From: Patescibacteria group bacterium
GTDB lineage: Bacteria; Patescibacteriota; Microgenomatia; UBA1400; MFAQ01
DNA length: 34,614 nt
Direction of reading: 5' to 3'
NCBI GenBank assembly: GCA_018819325.1
Contig: JAHJQJ010000021.1
Span: forward strand, 1 to 34,614
This document shows positions 1 to 7,179 of the stretch, piece after piece (positions within the stretch are counted from its first letter, which is position 1; every line of letters starts with the position of its first letter). Under the pieces are notes generated by a model. That model was given only the letters and a program-made list of their open reading frames with translations, was not told the DNA's origin and searched no databases. Both the position numbers and the translations under genes were made by a program.

Positions 1-302
1 GAGTAATTGGTATCCCAGGGGACACCGTTATGGTTAAAGGAGGGTATGTTTATGTAGATGGAGAATTGCTTGATGAATCATATTTACCCAGTGATTATAG
101 AACCTCTGCGGGGCAGTTTTTACAAGAAGGAGTGGGGTACGTTGTTCAAGAATCGTCTGTCATGGCTTTTGGGGATAATCGCAATCATTCTTCAGATAGT
201 AGAGAATGGGGGCCTGTGCCTTACGAAAACATTGTGGGTAGGGCGTTTTTTAGATATTGGCCTTCTGATAGTGTTGGGGTGGTTACGAATCCGAACCTTT
301 AG
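1..302 (+). CDS. lepB: Signal peptidase I, C-terminal part (5' end outside window)
   Basis: Membrane serine/lysine protease that removes signal peptides from exported proteins. The frame is open from base 3 and begins with VIGIPGDTV, the end of the family's K-R-x-x-G-x-P-G-D box; the catalytic lysine should lie just upstream of the window. Near the C-terminus GDNRNHSSDSREWG matches the conserved GDNxxxSxDSR box, followed by the usual V-G-R-A-F-F-R-Y-W-P ending, so the 3' end is complete. The Met at base 30 is internal and is not the start. The stop codon overlaps the parB stop tail-to-tail (4 nt, 299-302) with no terminator between them, so the two convergent transcripts probably overlap. Confidence 0.93.
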   Translation, partial: VIGIPGDTVMVKGGYVYVDGELLDESYLPSDYRTSAGQFLQEGVGYVVQESSVMAFGDNRNHSSDSREWGPVPYENIVGRAFFRYWPSDSVGVVTNPNL

Positions 303-1279
303 TAATCGGTGGGATTAAATGGTTCAAAGGGGTTGGAGTATTCGGGGGGTTTTGCTGGTTTGGTGACGGATCCCACCTCGGAGGAGACCTCCGCTTCGCT
401 CCGGCCACCATCCGAGGAGGTATCCTCCGCCGAAAGTTCCGAACCTTCTTTGGTCTCTCCGTTGGAGAGGGATTTGTAGATTTTTTCTAGCTGGCCTTCT
501 GTTTCTTCTGGTGTACCTTTTAAGACGATTTGAATAGCTGTTTCTATCCTAGATCTACGCATTTTAACGCTGGTGTTTTTACCCAAAGATGACTGCAGGC
601 TACTGGCCATTTCGGCGATCAGCTCGTTTATTATTTTGGCCTTAGAGGAGTCTTGAAGCTCGTTTGGTTTTGCTAACTTATTCTTAAATATTCTAGCCAG
701 TGCTTCTGCTCTTCTTACAGAACCACCCTCCTTTAAAATCATTTTGTAGGCTTCTATCATTGGCTGGGTTTCTGGAATAGCGGCCAGGGCTCTGGCGTGA
801 CCTTCTGATATTACACCTGAAATTAAACCGTCTTTTAAGGCGTCTGGTAAGTCCAGTAGTCTTAGGGAGTTGCTTACAAAAGCAGGGCTTTTGGAGATAC
901 GGGCGGCGATTTCTGAGTTTGAAAGATGAAACTCGCTAATTAAACGGTCAAAAGACTTACCTCTGTCAATTGGATTTAGATCTGTTCTTTGAACGTTTTC
1001 AACAATGGCCATTTCTAACATGCCCTGAGGTGTAGTCTCTACGATGTTTACCGGTATCTCTACTAGACCAGCTAGTTTAGCGGCTCGCCACCTTCTTTCA
1101 CCGGCGATGATTTGGTAGCCAGCTGGAGTATGAGCTATGGTTAAAGGTTGGAGTACGCCGTGTTTTTTTATGGAGTCTACTAGCTCGGACAAAGAATCTG
1201 GGGTGATTACACCGCGCGGTTGTAAAGGATTTGGTTGAAGATTGTTTATGGGTAAGTGGGTTATGTCCTTGTCTGTCAT
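299..1279 (-). CDS. parB: Chromosome-partitioning protein ParB (Spo0J family)
   Basis: DNA-binding CTPase-type partition protein that loads at parS sites. The 326 aa show the N-terminal ParB/Srx fold with GERRWRA (about residues 60-66) and ENVQR (94-98), then the helix-turn-helix region (about 115-145, with S-x-x-F-V-S-N-S-L-R-L-L). After a coiled, charged region the tail is low-complexity and rich in Ser, Glu and Pro. Residues about 278-301 are encoded by a palindromic repeat (379-448), part of which also occurs in ftsZ. The start ATG overlaps the rpmA stop by 4 nt (ATGA), so parB is coupled to the ribosomal-protein operon. No parA and no parS site were recognised in the window. The family call is secure. 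Confidence 0.95.
   Translation of the reverse strand: MTDKDITHLPINNLQPNPLQPRGVITPDSLSELVDSIKKHGVLQPLTIAHTPAGYQIIAGERRWRAAKLAGLVEIPVNIVETTPQGMLEMAIVENVQRTDLNPIDRGKSFDRLISEFHLSNSEIAARISKSPAFVSNSLRLLDLPDALKDGLISGVISEGHARALAAIPETQPMIEAYKMILKEGGSVRRAEALARIFKNKLAKPNELQDSSKAKIINELIAEMASSLQSSLGKNTSVKMRRSRIETAIQIVLKGTPEETEGQLEKIYKSLSNGETKEGSELSAEDTSSDGGRSEAEVSSEVGSVTKPAKPPEYSNPFEPFNPTDY
379..448. repeat. Palindromic repeat inside the parB tail
   Basis: Inverted arms of 14 bp lie at 379-392 (CGGAGGAGACCTCC) and 416-429 (GGAGGTATCCTCCG), with 13 of 14 positions paired. They are followed by a 22-bp stretch (427-448) containing AGTTCCGAACCTTC that is identical to ftsZ 7308-7329. It is translated in frame as an E/S/D-rich part of the disordered ParB tail. 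Confidence 0.75.
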
Positions 1280-1536
1280 TGTTTAACAATTACGTCAACA
1301 TAATTTCTTCCGTGATGTTTTTTAAACTTGACTAAACCGTCTTGCATGGCGAACAGGGTGAAGTCCTTAGCTAAACGAGTGTTTTTACCAGCATGGAATT
1401 GGGCCCCTCGCTGACGAGCAATTATTTGGCCTGTTTTTACTGCTTGTCCACCAAAAAGTTTGACGCCCAGACTTTTACCCCTTCGTTTCTTTTGTGAGTG
1501 TTGTGTGGTTGCTCCACCTGATTTAACGTGTGACAT
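1276..1536 (-). CDS. rpmA: 50S ribosomal protein L27 (bL27)
   Basis: Large-subunit ribosomal protein whose N-terminal tail reaches the peptidyl-transferase centre. The 86 aa begin MSHVKSGGATTQHSQKKRRG and contain the family signature G-x-x-x-I-x-R-Q-R-G (about residues 36-45), then the conserved LFAMQDGLVKF stretch. There is no Firmicutes-type cleavable N-terminal extension. It lies 12 nt after the methyltransferase gene and overlaps parB by ATGA. bL27 usually follows bL21 directly or after one small gene; here a methyltransferase gene separates them. Confidence 0.96.
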   Translation of the reverse strand: MSHVKSGGATTQHSQKKRRGKSLGVKLFGGQAVKTGQIIARQRGAQFHAGKNTRLAKDFTLFAMQDGLVKFKKHHGRNYVDVIVKQ

Positions 1537-1548
1537 ATTTTTTTAAAA

Positions 1549-2460
1549 TTATTTTTTCTTAAGAACTACTATTTCTCGTTTTAATTTAGAGTTGGGACGA
1601 GAGTAAATTAATCCTCTAGTTTTTATATTGTAACCTACTAAGGATTTATCGTCAATCACTTCGCTTAGTTGGTAAGTTTTTTTACCGTCTGAATAAATTG
1701 GGAAAACCATGCAAACCGTGCCGCCCACATCGAGAACTTTTAGCCAATTTTTAAGGGAACCAAGATATAGTTTGTGTAAGCCCTTAGTAACAAATTTTAT
1801 CTGGTCAGGTCTTAAATTGGGTTTGCCCATGAAGGGTTCGGTGACTATGTAGTTAACCTGGGTATCAATGTTTTTGGAAATTTGAGTGGCGTCAAAATTA
1901 TGAAGTTTAAAATTTTTTACACCCAACCAGCTTAGGTTTTTTCTGGTTCCTTCTAGTTGTTTGGTGTCAATGTCTGTACCCAAAAGAGACAGACCTAATA
2001 CACCGGCTTCCATTAGTATGTTGCCAGAGCCACAAAATGGATCTAATAAGACTCTGTCATTCCCGCGCAGGCGGGAATCTATATCAATGGATCCCGGCTC
2101 AAGGCCGGGATGACGATGATTTTGTTGGGTCTTGGTGTAGTTTTTGCCCAAGGCAAGGTTGACCATGATGCGGGCAATTTTAGGGGGCAACATGCCTTTT
2201 CTGCCGTCTGCAAAGGGTTTTAAGCGGTCCCTTTTGTACCACTCTTTGGCTTGATGGCGCCAAACAAGTTTATCGTTGGACTTACCTCTTATTTCTACTA
2301 AACCACCTAAGCGGTGGGCCACGGTGTTAAGGTCAGAAAAATTGTCTAGTTCAACCAAATATTTACGAGGGGATATTTTGGTAATGACTTTGCCCAAAAC
2401 TGTTTCTAGCTCTAGCTTGGCCAGGTCTTCGTTGAAGCCCAGGTGAAAAACGAAGTCCAT
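1549..2460 (-). CDS. TRM11/UPF0020-type RNA (guanine-N2) methyltransferase, repeat-interrupted
   Basis: Probable SAM-dependent RNA methyltransferase; the exact substrate is unknown. After an N-terminal THUMP-like region it has the RKGMLPPKIARIMVNLAL segment (about 87-104) typical of the UPF0020 group, then SAM motif I LLDPFCGSGNILMEAG, an acidic G-T-D-I-D at the end of strand 2, and the catalytic-loop variant T-E-P-F-M-G-K-P instead of the usual D-P-P-Y. Between the helix and motif I, residues about 116-136 (HPGLEPGSIDIDSRLRGND) are not family sequence: they are the in-frame translation of an intergenic-type palindromic element (2056-2114). The loop position suggests the enzyme could still fold. 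It sits between rplU (5 nt) and rpmA, so it is probably co-expressed with ribosomal proteins. Confidence 0.85.
   Translation of the reverse strand: MDFVFHLGFNEDLAKLELETVLGKVITKISPRKYLVELDNFSDLNTVAHRLGGLVEIRGKSNDKLVWRHQAKEWYKRDRLKPFADGRKGMLPPKIARIMVNLALGKNYTKTQQNHRHPGLEPGSIDIDSRLRGNDRVLLDPFCGSGNILMEAGVLGLSLLGTDIDTKQLEGTRKNLSWLGVKNFKLHNFDATQISKNIDTQVNYIVTEPFMGKPNLRPDQIKFVTKGLHKLYLGSLKNWLKVLDVGGTVCMVFPIYSDGKKTYQLSEVIDDKSLVGYNIKTRGLIYSRPNSKLKREIVVLKKK
2056..2114. repeat. Family-1 palindromic element inside the methyltransferase gene
   Basis: A full 59-bp element begins GTCATTCCC and ends GGGATGAC. Its first half is the inverted repeat ATTCCCGCGCAGGCGGGAAT (2059-2078). Its second half (ATGGATCCCGG ... 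CCGGGATGAC) is a second hairpin. The same element lies between genes at 3033-3091 and 12834-12891. Here it is translated in frame. Confidence 0.9.
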
Positions 2461-2465
2461 TTTAT

Positions 2466-2795
2466 TTAAATTTTTATGCTTTTGACCTTTAGGTGTGTTT
2501 CTAGTTGTCTGTGGCCTTTTACTCTTCTGTATCGAGACTTGGCCTTGAACTTGGCCACTCTGATCTTGAGACCTTTTTTGGTTTCAAGGTGTTCTAGTCT
2601 GACCACCGCACCCTTGACAAAGGGTTGGCCTATTTTGGTTTTTTCACCATCGTGGGTTAGGAGAACATTTGGTGTAATTATCTCCTTATCCTTAAGATTA
2701 AGGTTATTTACCACTAAAATGTCACCCTCTTTGACTAGAAACTGCCTTGGGGTTATTTCTATTACTGCGATTGATTCTGGTTTTTTAGTTGCCAT
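2466..2795 (-). CDS. rplU: 50S ribosomal protein L21 (bL21)
   Basis: Large-subunit ribosomal protein that binds 23S rRNA. The 109 aa show the bL21 pattern: an N-terminal Q-F-x-V-x-E-G-D-x-L strand, the central loop G-x-P-x-V-x-G-A-V-V, and the C-terminal basic block KSRYRRVKGHRQ. It leads the unit rplU, methyltransferase, rpmA, parB. A perfect extended -10 (TGATATAAT) ends 8 nt before the ATG, so transcription probably begins at or next to the start codon. Upstream is a 360-bp repeat-filled gap after rodA. Confidence 0.95.
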   Translation of the reverse strand: MATKKPESIAVIEITPRQFLVKEGDILVVNNLNLKDKEIITPNVLLTHDGEKTKIGQPFVKGAVVRLEHLETKKGLKIRVAKFKAKSRYRRVKGHRQLETHLKVKSIKI

Positions 2796-2803
2796 GATGC
2801 TTG

Positions 2804-2812
2804 ATTATATCA
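2804..2812 (-). promoter_or_regulatory. Extended -10 promoter of rplU
   Basis: Minus-strand TGATATAAT; the hexamer TATAAT ends 8 nt before the rplU ATG. No good -35 is visible, as is common with a TGn extension. Start-point spacing predicts a 5' leader of 0-2 nt. Confidence 0.7.
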
Positions 2813-2831
2813 TTTTTTTTAGGCACCTCTT

Positions 2832-3156
2832 GTCATCCTGAGCGGAGCGTAAGCGGAGTCGAATGGATCTCTCGCGAATGCGAGTCTCAAACAAGTTGAG
2901 AGATTCTTCTCCCGATTCTACGAATCGAGGATCAGAATGACACGAGGAGGATGGATCCCGGCTCGGAGGCCGGGATGACGAAGAGGGTGCGGGCTGACAG
3001 GGACGGTCCTTGTCATTTCAACCTTCCAGCACGTCATTCCCGCGCAGGCGGGAATCTATTCAAATGGATCCCGCACTAAATGCGGGATGACGGGGGGGTA
3101 GGCACGACCCGCGGGGTCGTGCCTGGGGGTTGTGCCTAAAATTGATATAGTTGAGT
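2832..3156. repeat. Intergenic palindrome cluster between rplU and rodA
   Basis: This gap holds no gene that I can support. In order it contains: a family-2 element 2832-2941 (GTCATCCTGAGC ... CAGAATGAC, with internal CTCGCGAATGCGAG and CGATTCTACGAATCG hairpins); a family-1 half element 2951-2979; a family-6 near-palindrome 2995-3015 (GACAGGGACGGTCCTTGTC core); a full family-1 element 3033-3091; and a family-5 element from 3101, whose hairpin has arms GGCACGACCC / GGGTCGTGCC and whose tail runs into the rodA stop codon. Confidence 0.8.
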
Positions 3157-4193
3157 TAGGTGGAGTCGGTGAGGTTGAGCTGGAGGCCGAGGATGGCGAG
3201 GGAACTGATAAGTGAGCTGCCACCGTAGGAGAATAGAGGCAGAGTTATGCCAGTCACTGGTGCCAGCCCCAAGTTCATGCCAATATTTATGAAACTCTGA
3301 AATACGAACAGGGTAAAAATGGCAATTTGGGTTAGATATAGTCCCCGATCCTTAAGCTTGGAAGCGGTATCTAGCATAACGTGAAGTAGCAAGAAAAAAC
3401 TAGCTAAGACCAAAAGGCTACCCAAAAGACCAAATTCTTCTACAAAAGAGGCAAAGATAAAGTCCGTGTGTCTTTCTGGCAAAAAGTTCAAGTGGGACTG
3501 AGTACCCAAACTTACCCCTTTACCCATAAACCTACCCGAGCCAACGGCAATAGTAGACTGGATTACGTTGTATCCCCCACTGGCCGTGTCTGCGTATGGA
3601 TTAATAAAACTTTCTACTCTCTTTAACTGATACGGCTTGGCAAGTTTAAGGCCAAGAGGAGTTAGTACGGCCAATAACAAAAATAAGACCAAAAGGTTTT
3701 TAAGTTTAAAGTAACTTGCAATGTACAAAACCAGCGGAATAACAAATAGTGCAAGGGCTGACCCCAGATCCGGCTGTTTCACCACCAGGATAAAAGGTAT
3801 CAGAGAAAGAAGACCAAAGAATAAAAGATTTTTAGGTTTAAGATTTTTTTTACTTAAGAAATTAGCATAAAACAAAATTAAAAGTGGTTTGATAATTTCA
3901 GAGGTTTGCGGTGAGAAAAGACCCAAATTTAACCAGCGAGTTGAACCCCTAACGTTTTCACCGAACAATAAAGTAATCAACAACAGTAGAACCGATATGA
4001 TATATAGAGGTGTTGATAAACTTAAAACCAATCGCAGGTCAAGCTTTGAAAAATAGTACATGATGATTAATCCGGTAATCAAAAAAGCAAGCTGATAAAA
4101 AAACAGATTGGGGACGGTGCTCCAGATAGTGAGCAAACTAAAAATAAGAATTATACCTATGGATATAAAAATCTTAAAACGAGAGTTTGACAT
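3156..4193 (-). CDS. rodA: SEDS peptidoglycan polymerase RodA
   Basis: Polytopic membrane glycosyltransferase that polymerises lipid II, usually with a class B PBP for cell elongation. The 345 aa form about ten hydrophobic segments with SEDS landmarks: G-S-T-R-W-L (about 82-87), QPDLGSAL, the periplasmic FLPERHTDFIFASFVEEFG stretch typical of RodA rather than FtsW, and PLFSYGGSSLISS near the end. It is one of two SEDS proteins here; ftsW is at 11498-12565. The start lies within the last 20 nt of ileS, so the two genes are co-transcribed. A partner elongation PBP and MreB are not in this window. Confidence 0.92.
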   Translation of the reverse strand: MSNSRFKIFISIGIILIFSLLTIWSTVPNLFFYQLAFLITGLIIMYYFSKLDLRLVLSLSTPLYIISVLLLLITLLFGENVRGSTRWLNLGLFSPQTSEIIKPLLILFYANFLSKKNLKPKNLLFFGLLSLIPFILVVKQPDLGSALALFVIPLVLYIASYFKLKNLLVLFLLLAVLTPLGLKLAKPYQLKRVESFINPYADTASGGYNVIQSTIAVGSGRFMGKGVSLGTQSHLNFLPERHTDFIFASFVEEFGLLGSLLVLASFFLLLHVMLDTASKLKDRGLYLTQIAIFTLFVFQSFINIGMNLGLAPVTGITLPLFSYGGSSLISSLAILGLQLNLTDST

Positions 4194-7071
4194 GTTTGCC
4201 TTTGGTGATGGTTTTAACTAGAGTTTTTTGCTTAATCTGTGCCTCATATTTCTTGGGCCAATCTGGCAAGGTAATGTTTACCACTTGGTCTAGTTTGCAA
4301 TTGGCTTCCTTTCGGGCTTGTTGAATTAACCTAATTGTTTCTCTGGCTTGACGTTTCTTGATAAGATCTGGGGTGAGCGTTGTGTCAAGCTCTACAGAAA
4401 ATTGATTATCTTGTTTAAAAATTACTTTTTCTATGTTTAACTCCTCTTTAATTAATTGAAGTAGAGCTTTACTGTCTTCTAGGGCGAGTGAGTCATTTAT
4501 TTTTATGGTTAAACTGCTTAGGGGTTGTTTAACGGCTAGTTGATGAACTTTTCTTTGAGCATGGCCTTGTTCACAAATTTTTCTGATTAAAATCATTTGG
4601 TCTAGAAGTTTTTTATTTATATTTTTTATTACTGGTTTGCTGGGCCAATCGGCAAGATTAACTGATTCTTGACCAGTAAGATTGGTATAAATTGAGTCAG
4701 CCAAAAATGGAGTGTAAGGCATTAAAAGACGGGATAGTGTTTCCAAGACCGTAAAGAACGTTTGATAACAAGTATTTTTATCTGCTTGGTTTTGAGCATT
4801 TGGACCAACTCTGTCTCTACTGCGACGGATATACCAAGTAGAAAAATCAGTAACAAATTCTTCTATGGCCTTAGCCCCGGAAAAAGCGTTGAACTTATCA
4901 AGATTTGCGGTTGTTTTAAGTACTACTTGATCCAGACGAGTTAGTATCCACTGATCTAGAACAGTTGGGTTATTTATATATTCTTCTTTTGGTTGCCAGT
5001 TTTCTAAGGCGGCGTAGTTTACAAAGAAACGATATGAGTTCCAAAGAAACATATGGAATTGCCGTTTTGTTTGGTTGGCTTCTTTTTCGCCGAAACAAAT
5101 TTCACGAGCTGGATTTTGTAGAGCACAGTACCAACGAATTACGTCTGCCGAAAAACGATTGGCCCCGTCTATAAATTCAATGGAGTTACCAGCACTTTTG
5201 TGAAAGGTCTTGCCGTGACTGTCTAACATATTTGCGTGCCCCAAAACATTTTTGAAAGATGGTTTATTTTCAAGCACGGCGCTGGTGGCAATTAGAGAAT
5301 AAAACCAGTTTTTGAACTGACCAGGGAATGATTCTGTAATAAAATCTGCTGGGAACCATTTTTTAAAGTATTGAGGGTCTTGGGTATAGTTGAGAGTTGA
5401 GAAAGGAACGATACCGGCGTCTAACCAAGGGTTGCCAACTGGTTCTACCCTAAAAGCCAACTTGCCACATTTGGTGCACTTGATTTTAATTTTATCGATG
5501 TGTGGTTTATGGGGAGTGTGGCCTTTAAATTGATCCCAGCCTTTAACCGCTTTTGTTTCCAGTTCTTCTTTTCCACCTATTACTTCAAAGTTGCCACATT
5601 CGCATTCCCAGATTGGTAGGCAAAGACCCCAGTAGCGATTTTTCTTGGATATTAACCAGTCGTGCATGTTGGTTAACCAATCTAGTTCTCTTTTTAAACC
5701 AAATTTAGGAATCCAGTTTATTTTCTTGGTAACTGCTTGCATGCGCTGGCGAAGACTTGGTTCGCCCCTATCCATAGCTATGTACCACTCGTCGGTGACT
5801 TTCCAAACGAGCTCTGTTTTACAACGCCAACAAACGGGGTATCTGTGTTTAAAGGGAGAGATTTTAAATACCCAGTTTAAACCCTTTTTATCTTGCTCCT
5901 TCAAGTAGTTCAAAATTATTTCTGGATGTTTTTTGGCATTTTGACCGGTTAGAAATCCAAGGTCTTCTAAATAGCTGGCGTCATCTGCTATTATGGGCAC
6001 CATGGGCAGATTGTATTTTTTACCCAACTTAAAGTCTTCGGTGCCGGCAGAAACTGCGGTGTGAACCAAACCTGTACCGTCTGTCATGGTTATGGGCATA
6101 ATTAGGGGGTCGGTGGCGATTACTGTGTGAAAAGTAGCCTTATTTGCATTTGCTACTTTTTTGACTGCTGGTAAGGAATCAAAAGGTGCTTGGTACTGTA
6201 GACCTACCAAGTCCTTACCCAAAACAGTTCTTACGACCTTGTCTTTATTGTCAAAGATTTTGTCTTTTAAGTCCTTGGCTATCCAGTAACGATTTTTTTC
6301 TTTTTGAACCAAGATATATTTTATTTTGGGATCAATGGCCACCGCGATGTTGGCGGGAATGGTCCAAGGAGTAGTGGTCCAAATAAGCAGAAATTCATTA
6401 TCATGATCTACCAGAGGTAAACTTAAGTAAATTGAGTCATGGATAACTTCTTTGTAGTCTTCTGTTAACATTTCGTGCTGACTGATAGCTGTTTGACAGC
6501 GTGGGCACCAAGGGACGGAGTCGTTGCCTTTGTACAACCAGCCGTTTTTATGGCAAATTTTAAGAAAGTTCCAGATCATGTAGTTGTTGGCGTCTGACAT
6601 GGTGTAGTAAGAGTTATCCCAGTCCATTAAGTAACCCAGGCGTTTGCTTTGTTCTGTTTGAATTTTGGCGTATTTTATGACCCTGTCTTTACATTTTTGA
6701 ACAAACTTTTCTACCCCGTAATCTTCTATGTCTTTTTTGGTTTTAAATTTTAAGTCTTTTTCTACCTCTACTTCCACCCAGAGACCTTGGCAATCAAAAC
6801 CGTTTTGGAAGCGTTGTTTGTAACCCTGCATATTTTTGTAGCGCTGCCACAGATCTTTGTAGGTACGCCCCCAGGCATGATGAACCCCCATGGGGTTGTT
6901 GGCGGTAATTGGTCCGTCTATAAAGGAAAAGGTTTTGGTTTTATTGTTGTTTTTGTTTAAGTATTTTTCTGTTATTCCATTTTTGTACCATTTATCTAGC
7001 AATTCATTTTCTTGCTTAACGAAGTCTGGTCTTGAATCTACCGGTTTTATACTGTGTTGTTTACTGGCCAT
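4174..7071 (-). CDS. ileS: Isoleucyl-tRNA synthetase
   Basis: Class I synthetase that charges tRNA-Ile. The 965 aa contain the HIGH-box equivalent HHAWG (about 64-68), the NGFDCQGLWVEVEVE segment, an editing domain with T-T-P-W-T-I-P-A-N, a zinc-knuckle-like C-W-R-C and C-E-C / C-T-K-C, and a KMSKS equivalent HKSAGN (about 623-628). The HHAWG and FHKSAGN forms are of the eukaryote/archaea-like kind, a type associated with low mupirocin sensitivity (family knowledge, not tested here). I chose the ATG at 7071. A longer reading to 7161 would translate an intergenic repeat, and a promoter sits 6 nt upstream of 7071. ileS follows ftsZ, as in many Gram-positives but without sepF or divIVA between. 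Confidence 0.95.
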   Translation of the reverse strand: MASKQHSIKPVDSRPDFVKQENELLDKWYKNGITEKYLNKNNNKTKTFSFIDGPITANNPMGVHHAWGRTYKDLWQRYKNMQGYKQRFQNGFDCQGLWVEVEVEKDLKFKTKKDIEDYGVEKFVQKCKDRVIKYAKIQTEQSKRLGYLMDWDNSYYTMSDANNYMIWNFLKICHKNGWLYKGNDSVPWCPRCQTAISQHEMLTEDYKEVIHDSIYLSLPLVDHDNEFLLIWTTTPWTIPANIAVAIDPKIKYILVQKEKNRYWIAKDLKDKIFDNKDKVVRTVLGKDLVGLQYQAPFDSLPAVKKVANANKATFHTVIATDPLIMPITMTDGTGLVHTAVSAGTEDFKLGKKYNLPMVPIIADDASYLEDLGFLTGQNAKKHPEIILNYLKEQDKKGLNWVFKISPFKHRYPVCWRCKTELVWKVTDEWYIAMDRGEPSLRQRMQAVTKKINWIPKFGLKRELDWLTNMHDWLISKKNRYWGLCLPIWECECGNFEVIGGKEELETKAVKGWDQFKGHTPHKPHIDKIKIKCTKCGKLAFRVEPVGNPWLDAGIVPFSTLNYTQDPQYFKKWFPADFITESFPGQFKNWFYSLIATSAVLENKPSFKNVLGHANMLDSHGKTFHKSAGNSIEFIDGANRFSADVIRWYCALQNPAREICFGEKEANQTKRQFHMFLWNSYRFFVNYAALENWQPKEEYINNPTVLDQWILTRLDQVVLKTTANLDKFNAFSGAKAIEEFVTDFSTWYIRRSRDRVGPNAQNQADKNTCYQTFFTVLETLSRLLMPYTPFLADSIYTNLTGQESVNLADWPSKPVIKNINKKLLDQMILIRKICEQGHAQRKVHQLAVKQPLSSLTIKINDSLALEDSKALLQLIKEELNIEKVIFKQDNQFSVELDTTLTPDLIKKRQARETIRLIQQARKEANCKLDQVVNITLPDWPKKYEAQIKQKTLVKTITKGKHVKLSF

Positions 7072-7077
7072 TGGTAA

Positions 7078-7086
7078 ATTATAACA
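7078..7086 (-). promoter_or_regulatory. Extended -10 promoter of ileS
   Basis: Minus-strand TGTTATAAT with the hexamer ending exactly 6 nt before the ATG at 7071. With normal -10 to start-point spacing, the first transcribed base is the A of the ATG. It decides against the upstream in-frame start. Confidence 0.75.
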
Positions 7087-7110
7087 AACAAGAATGGCTA
7101 AATCATACCT

Positions 7111-7172
7111 GTCATTCTGGTAAGTGAGTCTTCGAACGCATCCAGAATCGATTCTGGGCAAGCCAGAATGAC
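7111..7172. repeat. Family-3 palindromic element between ftsZ and ileS
   Basis: Begins GTCATTCTGG and ends CCAGAATGAC, with an inner CCAGAATCGATTCTGG palindrome. Its left 40 bases match 8421-8460 almost exactly. It lies just past the ftsZ stop and may act as an mRNA 3'-end hairpin, but no T-run follows it. Confidence 0.8.
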
Positions 7173-7179
7173 GAATGGG

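Noticed and set aside
2832..3123. Repeat clusters as CRISPR arrays
   Set aside because: Units are palindromic, of different families, and not separated by regular unique spacers; no cas genes are seen.
7072..7161. N-terminal extension of IleRS starting at 7161
   Set aside because: The extra 30 residues translate a family-3 repeat and the promoter; an extended -10 ends 6 nt before the ATG at 7071.
7111..7172. Repeat hairpins as intrinsic terminators
   Set aside because: The stems are strong, but no T-run follows on either strand; roles in 3'-end protection remain possible.
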